Part shown: positions 41,407-48,793 of the stretch, in pieces
Position numbering within the stretch: the stretch's first letter is position 1
How the letters are laid out: each line of letters starts with the position of its first letter
DNA from: UBA2272 sp034368805
GTDB lineage: Bacteria > Actinomycetota > Coriobacteriia > Anaerosomatales > Anaerosomataceae
Assembly: GCA_034368805.1 (NCBI GenBank)
Contig: JAXMLJ010000012.1
Span: 20,448 to 84,447 of the forward strand
Direction: 5' to 3'
Length of the DNA stretch: 64,000 bases
Translations under genes and position numbers: made by a program
Notes under the pieces: generated by a model
The model's input: only the letters and a program-made list of their open reading frames with translations
What the model was told of the DNA's origin: nothing
Databases searched by the model: none

Positions 41407-42483
41407 GTGAACAGTAAGATGAGCAAGTTAGTGGCTGTACTGCTGGCACTGATGCTTGTGGTGGCGTTCCTGCCCGCATGCGCGCAGGAGGAGCCGGCCG
41501 AGGAGCCGGCCGAGGAGCCCGTAACCGAGGAGCCGGTCGAGCCCGTGCTCAAGACCGCCATGGTCACCGACGTCGGTGGGCTCGGAGACAAGTCGTTCAA
41601 CGACCTGGCGTACGAGGGACTCAAGAAGGCCGAGGCGGATCTGAACGTCGAGATCCAGGTGTTGGAGTCCAAGGAGATCACTGACTACGAGAGCAACATC
41701 GATCAGCTGGCGAGTGCTGGGTACAGCCCCATCTTCGCCGTTGGATTCCTGATGACCGACGCTGTGGCCAAGATGGCTCCCGAGTATCCGGACACACAGT
41801 TCGGTGGCGTTGACGAGTTCTTCGAGGAAGTACCGCCCAACGTGGTCGGCCTGCTGTTCAAGGAGCAGGAGGGCAGCTACCTCGCCGGTGTCGTCGCCGG
41901 TCTCGCCACGCTCGACACCTTTGACGACAAGCTCAACGGTGACAACGTCATCGGCTTCGTCGGAGGTATGGACATCCCGCTCATCAAGAAGTTCGAAGCT
42001 GGCTTCACGGCCGGTGCGAAGGCCGTGAACCCGGACGTCAAGGTCATCGCGCTGTATGCCGGCAACTTCACGGACCAGGCGAAGGGCAAGGAGCTCGGTC
42101 TCTCGCTCATCGAGCAGAAGGCTGACGTCATCTACGCGGCGGCTGGCGCCGTGGGCTCCGGCACCATCCAGGCATGCCAGGAGCGCGGTGCCCTGTTCAT
42201 CGGCGTTGACGCCGACCAGTATCTGACGGTTCCCGGCTCGGGCGACGTCATGCTGACCTCGATGATGAAGCGCGTCGATGTCGCGGTCTACGACACCATC
42301 AAGGCCGTTATCGACGGTTCGTTCCCCGGTGGTGAGCTCCAGGTCTTCGGTCTTGCCGAGGGTGGCGTCGATCTTGCGCCGTACCACGACTTCGAGGACA
42401 AGGTTCCGCAGGCGATCAAGGACGCGGTCGAGAAGGCGCGCGCCGACATCATCGCCGGCACCATCGTGGTCCCCGAGTCTTAA
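41407..42483 (+). CDS. BMP family lipoprotein, nucleoside-type ABC transporter binding protein
   Basis: The 358-residue protein has a lipoprotein signal with lipobox LPAC (C25), then an acidic tether of repeated EEPAEEP units (41488-41523), then the BMP/PnrA-like domain (TDVGGLGDKSFNDLAYEGLKK). PnrA-type proteins bind purine nucleosides. The start is the GTG 11 bases after GGAGG; ATG 41419 is a less likely alternative. It is followed by the cognate ATPase and two permeases, with a hairpin between that would raise its level relative to theirs. Confidence 0.94.
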   Translation: MNSKMSKLVAVLLALMLVVAFLPACAQEEPAEEPAEEPVTEEPVEPVLKTAMVTDVGGLGDKSFNDLAYEGLKKAEADLNVEIQVLESKEITDYESNIDQLASAGYSPIFAVGFLMTDAVAKMAPEYPDTQFGGVDEFFEEVPPNVVGLLFKEQEGSYLAGVVAGLATLDTFDDKLNGDNVIGFVGGMDIPLIKKFEAGFTAGAKAVNPDVKVIALYAGNFTDQAKGKELGLSLIEQKADVIYAAAGAVGSGTIQACQERGALFIGVDADQYLTVPGSGDVMLTSMMKRVDVAVYDTIKAVIDGSFPGGELQVFGLAEGGVDLAPYHDFEDKVPQAIKDAVEKARADIIAGTIVVPES

Positions 42484-42528
42484 GGACACACGGTTCGCCA
42501 GGTGGCGCACAGAGACTCATTCGTGCGC

Positions 42529-42534
42529 TAGACT
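42529..42534 (+). promoter_or_regulatory. Candidate -10 (TAGACT) for the ABC transporter genes
   Basis: TAGACT is 81 bases upstream of the ATPase start. No convincing -35 is visible. Transcription would start at the base of the hairpin at 42537-42569. Confidence 0.3.
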
Positions 42535-42536
42535 GA

Positions 42537-42569
42537 GAGGGACGGCCGGTGAGCAGCCGACCGTCCCTC
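42537..42569 (+). terminator. Hairpin between the BMP gene and the transporter genes
   Basis: A perfect 9-bp stem (GAGGGACGG paired with CCGTCCCTC) with an inner CGG/CCG extension lies 54 bases after the lipoprotein stop and is followed by a T-rich TCCTGGTTGTT. It is likely a partial terminator separating the abundant binding protein from the ATPase and permeases. Confidence 0.55.
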
Positions 42570-42614
42570 TCCTGGTTGTTCATGGCAGCGCTCGTTCGGG
42601 AAGGGGAGACGCCG

Positions 42615-44189
42615 ATGCCCGTGCTCGAGTTGCGCGAGGTCACGAAGGTGTTCCCGGGTGTCATCGCCAACGATCGGGTGTCGATGACGCTCGAGCGTGG
42701 AGAGATCGTCGCACTGCTCGGCGAGAACGGTGCCGGCAAGTCCACGCTGATGAACGTGGTCTACGGTCTGCTGTCCCCCGACCACGGCGAGATCCTCCTC
42801 GATGGGAAGCCGACCAAGATCCGCTCGCCACGACAGGCGATCGACCACGGTATCGGCATGGTGCACCAGCACTTCATGCTCGTCGAGCCCCTCACCGTGA
42901 CCGAGAACATCGTCCTCGGTCGCGAGCCGGGTCGGTTCGGGATCATCGACTTTGCGGATGCGCGCGCCAAAGTCGCTGCGATATCCAAGCGCTACGGGCT
43001 CAAGATCGATCCCGATGCTCGCATCATGGATCTCTCTGTCGGTATGCAGCAGCGCGTTGAGATACTCAAGGCGCTCTACCAGGGTGCCGGCGTGCTGATT
43101 CTCGACGAGCCGACCGCCGTGCTCACGCCCCAGGAAGTACGCGAGCTGTTCGCGGTCGTCCAGTCGCTCGTGGCCGAGGGTCTTTCGGTGGTTTTCATCA
43201 CCCACAAGCTGGAGGAGGTCATGGCTGTCGCCGACCGGATCATCGTCATGCGCGGTGGCGCTGTTGTGGGGGAGACACGCCCCTCCGAGACCGACGCGGT
43301 CGGGCTGGCCCGCATGATGGTCGGCCGCGACGTCGTGCTCAGTATCGAGAAGGGCGCGACGACGTGCGGCGACACGGTGCTCGACGTGGTCGAGCTCCAG
43401 GTGAAGGACGATCGCGGGCTGGACGCCGTGGCCGGCGTCACATTCAACGTCTGCGGCGGTGAGATCGTGGCCATCGCCGGCGTGAGCGGAAACGGCCAGT
43501 CGGAGCTGATCGATGCGATCGTCGGTCTGCGGACTCCATCGGCCGGGAGCATAGCGCTCATGGGAGTGGACATCACACACGCGAGCGCCCGCGCGTCGAT
43601 CGAGGCGGGCGTGTCCCACATCCCGGAGGATCGCCACCGCCGGGGTCTCGTTCTCGAGTTCGACCTCGCTGAGAACCTGGTTCTCGGTGACCACCGGTCA
43701 GCGCCCTACGCGTCACATGGGTTCATGAAGCCACGGGTGGTCGCCGAGATGGCGCGTACGCGGATAGCGGACTACGACATCCGGACGCCGTCCGAGAAGG
43801 TGCTCGCATCGAGTATGTCCGGTGGTAACCAGCAGAAGGTCGTCGTCGCCCGCGAGATCGGGCGGGACCCCGAGCTGCTCGTGGCGGCGCAGCCCACGCG
43901 AGGCCTCGACGTCGGCGCCATCGAGTTCGTGCACAAGCAGATCCTCGCCGCGCGCGAGGCGGGCAAGGGGGTTCTCTTGATCAGCCTCGAGCTCGAAGAG
44001 GTTCTCTCGCTTGCGGATCGTATCCTCGTCATGTACGAAGGCCGCATCGTGCGTGAGTTCGTGGGTGGGGAGGCTGACGCCGAGACGCTCGGTTACCACA
44101 TGACCGGCGGTGGCGGCAGCAAGCTCGATGAGGGTGCTCAGACCGAGGCGGCCGGGGCGGCGCCGTCCGAAGGCGAGGTGGTCCGGTGA
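42615..44189 (+). CDS. Nucleoside ABC transporter ATPase (two ABC domains)
   Basis: The 524-residue protein consists of two fused ABC domains. The first has Walker A GENGAGKST, signature LSVGMQQRVEI and Walker B LILDEPT. The second has a degenerate Walker A (GVSGNGQSE), signature MSGGNQQKVVVAREI and LLVAAQPTRGLD, as in NupO/RbsA-type importers where the second site is weak. A short hydrophilic tail ends the protein. The start is ATG 42615 behind GGAAGGGGAG; the frame is open upstream, but homology begins at VLELREVTKVFPG. Confidence 0.95.
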   Translation: MPVLELREVTKVFPGVIANDRVSMTLERGEIVALLGENGAGKSTLMNVVYGLLSPDHGEILLDGKPTKIRSPRQAIDHGIGMVHQHFMLVEPLTVTENIVLGREPGRFGIIDFADARAKVAAISKRYGLKIDPDARIMDLSVGMQQRVEILKALYQGAGVLILDEPTAVLTPQEVRELFAVVQSLVAEGLSVVFITHKLEEVMAVADRIIVMRGGAVVGETRPSETDAVGLARMMVGRDVVLSIEKGATTCGDTVLDVVELQVKDDRGLDAVAGVTFNVCGGEIVAIAGVSGNGQSELIDAIVGLRTPSAGSIALMGVDITHASARASIEAGVSHIPEDRHRRGLVLEFDLAENLVLGDHRSAPYASHGFMKPRVVAEMARTRIADYDIRTPSEKVLASSMSGGNQQKVVVAREIGRDPELLVAAQPTRGLDVGAIEFVHKQILAAREAGKGVLLISLELEEVLSLADRILVMYEGRIVREFVGGEADAETLGYHMTGGGGSKLDEGAQTEAAGAAPSEGEVVR

Positions 44190-45313
44190 GCGAGCCGAGG
44201 GAGGAGATCCCTGTCCAGCGTGCGTGGATGGCGATCGCGCAGAAGATAGGCACGCCTATCCTGTCTGCCGCGCTCGCAATAGCCATCGGCTCGTTCATCA
44301 TGTGGATCTCGGGTTACGACGCGCCGGCTGCCTACGGCGCCTTGTTCAAGGGCGCGTTCGGCAGCCCTAAGCAGATCGGCGACACGATCCTGCGGGCGAC
44401 GCCGCTCATCTTCACTGGTCTTGCGGTCGCGTACGGCTTCCGTGCCGGACTGTTCAACATCGGCGCCGAGGGCCAGCTGTTCATGGGCGGTCTCGCCGCT
44501 GCTGCACTCGGCGTGTTCCTCGTCGGTCAGCCGTGGATCCTTGTCGCTCCCGCGCTTCTGATCGCGTCGGCGCTGGCAGGTGCTGCCTGGGCGTTCATTC
44601 CGGCGCTGCTGAAGGCGCGGATCGGCGCCCACGAGGTCATCACGACGATGATGTTCACCTACATCGCTCGCTACCTTGTTTCGTGGCTGGTGGTCGGGCC
44701 TCTGAAGGCCGAGGGCCAGATTCCGCAGACCGCAGCGCTTATGCCCGAAGCTCAGTTGCCGCGGATTCAGGGTCTCTTCTCGCAGGGGGCTTTGGAGGCG
44801 TTCCCATTCCTCAATCTGGGGCGCGCCCACCTCGGTATCGCGGTGGCGATCATCGTGGCGACCATCGTGTGGCTCATCCTCAAGTACACGACGCTCGGTT
44901 ACGAGAACCGCGCGGTCGGCTTCAATGCGTTCGCCTCCGAGACCGCGGGCATCTCGGTCCAGTGGACCACCGTCAAGGCGCTGTGCATCTCCGGTGCGCT
45001 TGCGGGTCTCGCGGGTTCGGTCGAGGTCATGGGCGTCCACCACCGGATCTTCGATCAGTTCTCATCAGGGTTCGGCTTCACCGGCATCGCGGTTGCGCTG
45101 CTCGCCAAGAACCACCCGCTGGGCGTGATTCCTGCGGCGCTGCTGTTCGGCGCACTGTCGGCCGGCGCGGGCACGATGCAGCTCGAGGCCCACGTGCCTC
45201 AGAAGATCATCCTCATCATCCAGGCGCTCGTCATCTTCTTCGTGGCTGCCGAGGAGATTATCCTGTGGTTCGTCCGTCGGCGTCAGAAGGAGGCGATGAG
45301 CCATGCTGGGTGA
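44186..45313 (+). CDS. Nucleoside ABC transporter permease 1 (NupP-like)
   Basis: The 375-residue BPD_transp_2 family permease has about nine transmembrane helices and the characteristic FRAGLFNIGAEGQLFMGGLAAAALG and KARIGAHEVITTMMFTYIA segments. It starts with GTG overlapping the ATPase stop and ends 11 bases inside the second permease gene, so the two permeases are translationally coupled. Confidence 0.94.
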   Translation: MSEPREEIPVQRAWMAIAQKIGTPILSAALAIAIGSFIMWISGYDAPAAYGALFKGAFGSPKQIGDTILRATPLIFTGLAVAYGFRAGLFNIGAEGQLFMGGLAAAALGVFLVGQPWILVAPALLIASALAGAAWAFIPALLKARIGAHEVITTMMFTYIARYLVSWLVVGPLKAEGQIPQTAALMPEAQLPRIQGLFSQGALEAFPFLNLGRAHLGIAVAIIVATIVWLILKYTTLGYENRAVGFNAFASETAGISVQWTTVKALCISGALAGLAGSVEVMGVHHRIFDQFSSGFGFTGIAVALLAKNHPLGVIPAALLFGALSAGAGTMQLEAHVPQKIILIIQALVIFFVAAEEIILWFVRRRQKEAMSHAG

Positions 45314-46256
45314 CATCATCACGCCTGACCTCTTCGCATCCGCCCTCAGGATGGCTACGCCGCTTGCGCTTGCGGCGATCGGCGGGACACTATGCGAGCG
45401 CTCGGGCGTTGTCAATATCGCCCTCGAGGGAATCATGCTCACCGGCGCCTTCTTCGGGACGGCGGCGGTGCTCGCCACCGGTAACCCCTGGATGGGTGTT
45501 GGGGCGGCGATGCTCGCTGGTGTCGCCATCTCGTCCATCCACGCATTCGCCTCGGTGAACCTGCGCGCCGACCAGGTGGTCTCCGGCACCGCGATCAACC
45601 TGCTCGCGCTCGGTGTGACCGGCTTCTTGATGGAGCTTTGGTACGGACATCCGGGAACGACGGCTTCGATCCAGGTACTCCGGCCGATCTTCTCCTTCAG
45701 CTCGCCGGGGGGTGGCTTCCTTGCCGAGGTGTGGCGCTGGGTCAACGGAATCGTGTTCTCGCACACGCCGATCGTCTACCTCACGATCATCATCGCCGTG
45801 GTCGCGCAGTGGGCGATGTACCGCACCAAGTGGGGACTGCATCTGAGGGCGCTCGGCGAGCATCCTCGCGCGGTGGACACCGTCGGCGTCAGCGTCTATC
45901 GGGGCCGATGGGTCGCCGTGCTGATGAGTGGTGCGCTCGCCGGTCTGGCAGGCGCCAACCTGACGATCGAGCAGGTCGGATCGTTCACCGAGAACATGAC
46001 GAACGGGCGGGGATTCATCGCGCTTGCGGCCAACATCTTCGGCCGCTGGACGCCGGTAGGCTCGTACCTGGCGTCGTTGCTCTTCGGCTTTGCCGATGCA
46101 CTCCAGATCAAGCTGCAGATCCTTCGCGACGTGATCACGGTGCCGCCGCAGTTCTTCCTCATGCTTCCCTACGTGCTTACCGTCATCGTGCTTGCGGGCG
46201 TCATCGGCCGCGCGGTCGCGCCTGCCGCAGTCGGCGAACCCTACAAGAAGGGCTAG
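45303..46256 (+). CDS. Nucleoside ABC transporter permease 2 (NupQ-like)
   Basis: The 317-residue BPD_transp_2 permease has about eight helices and the family marker RSGVVNIALEGIMLTGAFFG, ADQVVSGTAINLLALG and TNGRGFIALAANIFGRW. It should pair with permease 1 to form the membrane channel. The ribosome site GAAGGAGG lies inside permease 1. A small membrane ORF follows after four bases. Confidence 0.94.
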   Translation: MLGDIITPDLFASALRMATPLALAAIGGTLCERSGVVNIALEGIMLTGAFFGTAAVLATGNPWMGVGAAMLAGVAISSIHAFASVNLRADQVVSGTAINLLALGVTGFLMELWYGHPGTTASIQVLRPIFSFSSPGGGFLAEVWRWVNGIVFSHTPIVYLTIIIAVVAQWAMYRTKWGLHLRALGEHPRAVDTVGVSVYRGRWVAVLMSGALAGLAGANLTIEQVGSFTENMTNGRGFIALAANIFGRWTPVGSYLASLLFGFADALQIKLQILRDVITVPPQFFLMLPYVLTVIVLAGVIGRAVAPAAVGEPYKKG

Positions 46257-46260
46257 GACC

Positions 46261-46536
46261 GTGCTCATCGCTCCTGAAGGAGGGCGTCTACGCGCGGGGC
46301 AGGCGCTCTTCTGGTCGCTCACGTGGGGCGTCGGTGTGATGATCGGTGTGGCGCTCGGCGGCTGGCTGACGCTCGTCGGCGGAAGCGGTGCGCCGGGGAT
46401 CGAGGGGCTCGACCCGGTCACAGACCTCGTCGTGCTCCCGATCCTCGCCGGTGTCGGCGTGGCGCTCGTCCATCTGAGCGGACAGCTCGTCGCGGCGGCG
46501 TTGCGCGGCCGAACCGTAGCGGGCGCCCAGGAGTAG
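46261..46536 (+). CDS. Small two-helix membrane protein, function unknown
   Basis: The 91-residue product starts with GTG four bases after permease 2 and has two hydrophobic segments (SLTWGVGVMIGVALGGWLTLVGG and LVVLPILAGVGVALVHLSGQLVAA). The ribosome site is weak (AGGA). A reading frame on the other strand (46288-46680) overlaps most of it; both are unlikely to be real in full. I rank this one higher because of its operon position. No family recognised. Confidence 0.5.
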   Translation: MLIAPEGGRLRAGQALFWSLTWGVGVMIGVALGGWLTLVGGSGAPGIEGLDPVTDLVVLPILAGVGVALVHLSGQLVAAALRGRTVAGAQE

Positions 46537-46680
46537 CGCGACGGCCACCAGGCCGAAGACGACGGCGTCGCCTGGCATGTCCGGGGCGAGACTGCCGCGA
46601 ATCAGACTGCGGAGTGCGTACGCGGCGGCCGGAATCCCGGCCGACGCTACGAGTGGTAGGCGGATTTGGGGGCGCAGCAC
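46288..46680 (-). CDS. Possible small membrane protein antisense to the preceding gene
   Basis: The 130-residue frame starts with GTG four bases after the DUF4349 gene stop on the same strand. Its first 65 residues contain a plausible membrane segment (GDAVVFGLVAVALLLGARYG) in sequence not used by any + strand gene. The rest is Arg/Glu/His-rich and lies opposite 46261-46536, which is typical of antisense artefacts. A shorter protein would need another stop, which is absent. Confidence 0.3.
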   Translation of the reverse strand: MLRPQIRLPLVASAGIPAAAYALRSLIRGSLAPDMPGDAVVFGLVAVALLLGARYGSAAQRRRDELSAQMDERHADTGEDREHDEVCDRVEPLDPRRTASADERQPAAERHTDHHTDAPRERPEERLPRA

Positions 46681-46683
46681 CCC

Positions 46684-47694
46684 TCAGGCTCCGGAATCGC
46701 GTGTGACGTTGTCGTCGGCCGTGCTCCCGGTCTCGGAGGGCGTCTGCGCGCGGTGCCTGCGCCGGACGATCGCGCGGATGATGAAGAACGCGACCAGGGC
46801 GATGAGCCACAGAGGCGAGGTGGCGATCAGCAGCGCGATGCCGAACGTGACAACGTTGGCTGCACCTCTGATGCCGGAGGTGATCGCGTCACTGAAGCCC
46901 CAGGTGTCTCCCTCGGGCCGGACGATCGGCTGCGGTTCGGTCAGCTCGATCGTGACGGTCGCCATGGCGGCCTGTCGCTCGAGGTAGGTGACCTGGGCGT
47001 CGAGGCTCTCGATGTCCCCTCGTACCCGGGCGAGCTCGCGTTCGATGGAGAGCATCTCCTCGACCTTGGTCGCCGCATCGAAGAATTCGCGCAACCGCGC
47101 CTCCTCGGCGCGCAGGTTCTCGAGCCGTGCCGAGAGGTCGACATGCTGCTGCGTGACGTCCTCGGCGTCCTCGGCCTGATACTTGACGGTGCCGAGTTCT
47201 GCCACCTTCTCGACGAACGCCTCGAAGCTCGCCGCTGGAACGCGGACGGTCACCCAGCCGCGCAGGCCCATGCCATCACCGACCGAGTAGCCCTGCGCGT
47301 CGTAGCGGTAGATCGGCCCCTCGGTGTCAGTGGCCACCTGGAGGCCGGTGATGATCGCGTCGTTCTCTCGCGCCAGGGCTCGGATCTCCTCCACCGCATC
47401 AGTCGTACTCTCGACCTCGAGGCGAACGGTCTTCGATCGGATGATCAGCCGGTCCGTCTCGGCCACGCCCGTGGCCACGTCACCCTTGACGCCCGTGCTC
47501 TCGTCATAGGCCAACTCTCCGTCGGAGACGCCCTCTTCGGGCGCGGCGACCGGAGCGTAGCCGGGCTCGCTCCCTCCGCGGTCCTCGTCGGTGGCAGTGC
47601 CGACGACGCCGCAGCCAGCCGTGAGGCCTGCGAGCGCGAGTGCAACAGCGATAGCGACGATCGTGACTCCTGTAGCGCGGCGGTGGGTGCTCAT
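46684..47694 (-). CDS. DUF4349 lipoprotein
   Basis: The 336-residue protein has a lipobox LTAGC (C28), a low-complexity acidic linker, then the DUF4349 domain: strand-rich LIIRSKTVRLEVES..., GWVTVRVPAASFEAFVEKVAELG, a coiled coil (DVTQQHVDLSARLENLRAEEARL) and a C-terminal transmembrane helix (VVTFGIALLIATSPLWLIALVAFFIIRAIV) with a basic tail. Function unknown; the topology suggests an extracytoplasmic domain tethered at both ends. Start ATG eight bases after AAGGAGG. It lies downstream of a hairpin that follows the 52-residue gene. Confidence 0.88.
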   Translation of the reverse strand: MSTHRRATGVTIVAIAVALALAGLTAGCGVVGTATDEDRGGSEPGYAPVAAPEEGVSDGELAYDESTGVKGDVATGVAETDRLIIRSKTVRLEVESTTDAVEEIRALARENDAIITGLQVATDTEGPIYRYDAQGYSVGDGMGLRGWVTVRVPAASFEAFVEKVAELGTVKYQAEDAEDVTQQHVDLSARLENLRAEEARLREFFDAATKVEEMLSIERELARVRGDIESLDAQVTYLERQAAMATVTIELTEPQPIVRPEGDTWGFSDAITSGIRGAANVVTFGIALLIATSPLWLIALVAFFIIRAIVRRRHRAQTPSETGSTADDNVTRDSGA

Positions 47695-47737
47695 CTCCGT
47701 GCCCTCCTTCCGGCGCACATGCCCTGGTAAGCACGAA

Positions 47738-47771
47738 CGCCCCGCAAGCCTGACGTGACAGGCTCGGGACG
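47738..47771 (-). terminator. Terminator hairpin after the 52-residue gene
   Basis: Read on the minus strand, CGTCCC pairs with GGGGCG and AGCCTG with CAGGCT around a six-base loop, and a T-rich TTCGTGCTT follows. It lies between the small membrane protein gene and the DUF4349 gene. Confidence 0.6.
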
Positions 47772-47807
47772 CTCGGTCGTGACAGCGGTTAAGACTCTCG
47801 GGGACGG

Positions 47808-47966
47808 TTACTCCGCCTTCTTCATCGTCTCCTCGGCCTTCTTGAGCTGCTTGGCAGCGTAGACGAGGAATCCGACCGAGATCGCGATGACGGCAAAGAA
47901 GACGACCACGAGCATGTTGAACATGATGCCGGCGACGTTGTTTCCGAGAAGGAACCATCCGTACAT
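47808..47966 (-). CDS. 52-residue single-pass membrane protein, function unknown
   Basis: The frame encodes a short N-terminus MYGWFLLGNN, one long hydrophobic helix (about residues 12-37) and a cytoplasmic-type Lys/Glu amphipathic tail (AAKQLKKAEETMKKAE). It has a good ribosome site (GGAGGTGAG, nine-base spacing), a well-formed promoter at 48007-48035 and a terminator after it, so it looks like a monocistronic gene. Codon use matches its neighbours. Its size and layout recall small membrane regulators, but I recognise no family. Confidence 0.75.
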   Translation of the reverse strand: MYGWFLLGNNVAGIMFNMLVVVFFAVIAISVGFLVYAAKQLKKAEETMKKAE

Positions 47967-48006
47967 AGGGGCTGCTCACCTCCATCGTAGCCACGCACTG
48001 GTGACG

Positions 48007-48035
48007 ATTCTACCGTGGCCATGCCGGGCGGGCAA
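48007..48035 (-). promoter_or_regulatory. Promoter of the 52-residue membrane protein gene
   Basis: On the minus strand, TTGCCC (48035-48030) is spaced 17 bases from TAGAAT (48012-48007). The start codon is 40 bases further on, with a ribosome site between. Confidence 0.5.
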
Positions 48036-48182
48036 CCACACCGGTTGAGGCCGTCATGAGCGTTCTTCCACTGTCAGGGTCCGATTCCTGCCTGTCGTCC
48101 CTATGACGGGGTCCGGCCGTGCCGGGTTCAGACGCGGTTCCGCTGGTGCGGCGGACCTCGCCGACCCCCGAGATGGCCTCTG

Positions 48183-48229
48183 CCCGGTGCTCCGATGTAT
48201 CCCTGCCCGGGGGAGAGTGTGGCACCGGG
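48183..48229 (+). repeat. Inverted repeat upstream of the MraZ boxes
   Basis: CCCGGTGC (48183-48190) pairs with GCACCGGG (48222-48229), and the intervening 31 bases contain a smaller TCCC/GGGA stem. It ends eight bases before the first MraZ-like box, and could insulate the dcw promoter from upstream transcription or be a binding site. Confidence 0.4.
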
Positions 48230-48236
48230 TGCTGCA

Positions 48237-48273
48237 GAAGTGGGGCAACAGCCCAAAAAGTGTTGCAAAGTGG
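48237..48273 (+). promoter_or_regulatory. MraZ-type operator boxes
   Basis: AAAGTGT (48257-48263) and AAAGTGG (48267-48273) are direct repeats with a 10-base period; a weaker copy GAAGTGG (48237-48243) lies in the same phase. This matches the AAAGTG[T/G]-N3 repeats described for MraZ regulators upstream of their own operons. The boxes overlap the -35 of the mraZ promoter, so autoregulation is expected. Confidence 0.6.
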
Positions 48274-48291
48274 GATAGTGTGTCATAGAGT
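48263..48291 (+). promoter_or_regulatory. Promoter of the dcw operon
   Basis: TTGCAA (48263-48268) is spaced 17 bases from TAGAGT (48286-48291). Transcription would start near 48298, about 50 bases upstream of the mraZ start. The -35 lies within the MraZ boxes. Confidence 0.5.
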
Positions 48292-48348
48292 TGTGACATG
48301 CGGGGGCCCGTGGGGTCGCCCCGAGGAGCGAGAGTGGGAGGGGATGGG

Positions 48349-48783
48349 ATGTTTCTCGGCGAGTACCAGCACACGCTGGACGCCAAGGGGCGCCTGTCGC
48401 TGCCTGCCAAGTTCCGCAGCGAGATGACGGGCAGCCTCGTCGTGGCGAAGGGTCTCGAGGGGTGTCTGTACGTCTTCTCGTCAGAGGACTACGCGCGGTT
48501 CCTGAAGCAGCTTACCGAGAAGGGCGACTTCGATCCGAAGTTCCGCCAGGTCCGCCGCTTCTTCACCGCAGGGGCCAAAGAGGATCAGCTCGACACGGCG
48601 GGGCGAATGGGTATCCCGGTGGTCTTGCGGGAGTACGCGAAGCTCGACCGTGATGTCGCCGTCATCGGCAACGGGGATCGCATCGAACTCTGGGATGCGG
48701 CCACGTGGGCTGCGTACAACGGTGAGACCGAAGCCCGGATCGAGGAAGTGACGAGCGAGCTCGCCGAACTCGGCATCCTCTAG
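48349..48783 (+). CDS. mraZ: Transcriptional regulator MraZ
   Basis: The 144-residue protein has two tandem SpoVT/AbrB-like swapped-hairpin repeats: FLGEYQHTLDAKGRLSLPAKFR at the start and the second around KEDQLDTAGRMGIPVVLREYAKLD. It forms a ring that binds direct-repeat boxes upstream of its own gene and controls the division and cell wall cluster. The start is the ATG six bases after GGGAGGGG, giving the conserved MFLGEY. rsmH follows after ten bases. Confidence 0.97.
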   Translation: MFLGEYQHTLDAKGRLSLPAKFRSEMTGSLVVAKGLEGCLYVFSSEDYARFLKQLTEKGDFDPKFRQVRRFFTAGAKEDQLDTAGRMGIPVVLREYAKLDRDVAVIGNGDRIELWDAATWAAYNGETEARIEEVTSELAELGIL

Positions 48784-48793
48784 GACCTTGAGA

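Larger units (their letters stand above)
47967..48348. other. Divergent intergenic region between the 52-residue gene and mraZ
   Basis: This is the only stretch longer than 300 bases without a gene. It holds a minus-strand promoter (48007-48035), an inverted repeat (48183-48229), MraZ-type boxes (48237-48273) and the mraZ promoter (48263-48291). I see no convincing ORF or RNA gene in 48036-48182. Confidence 0.7.
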
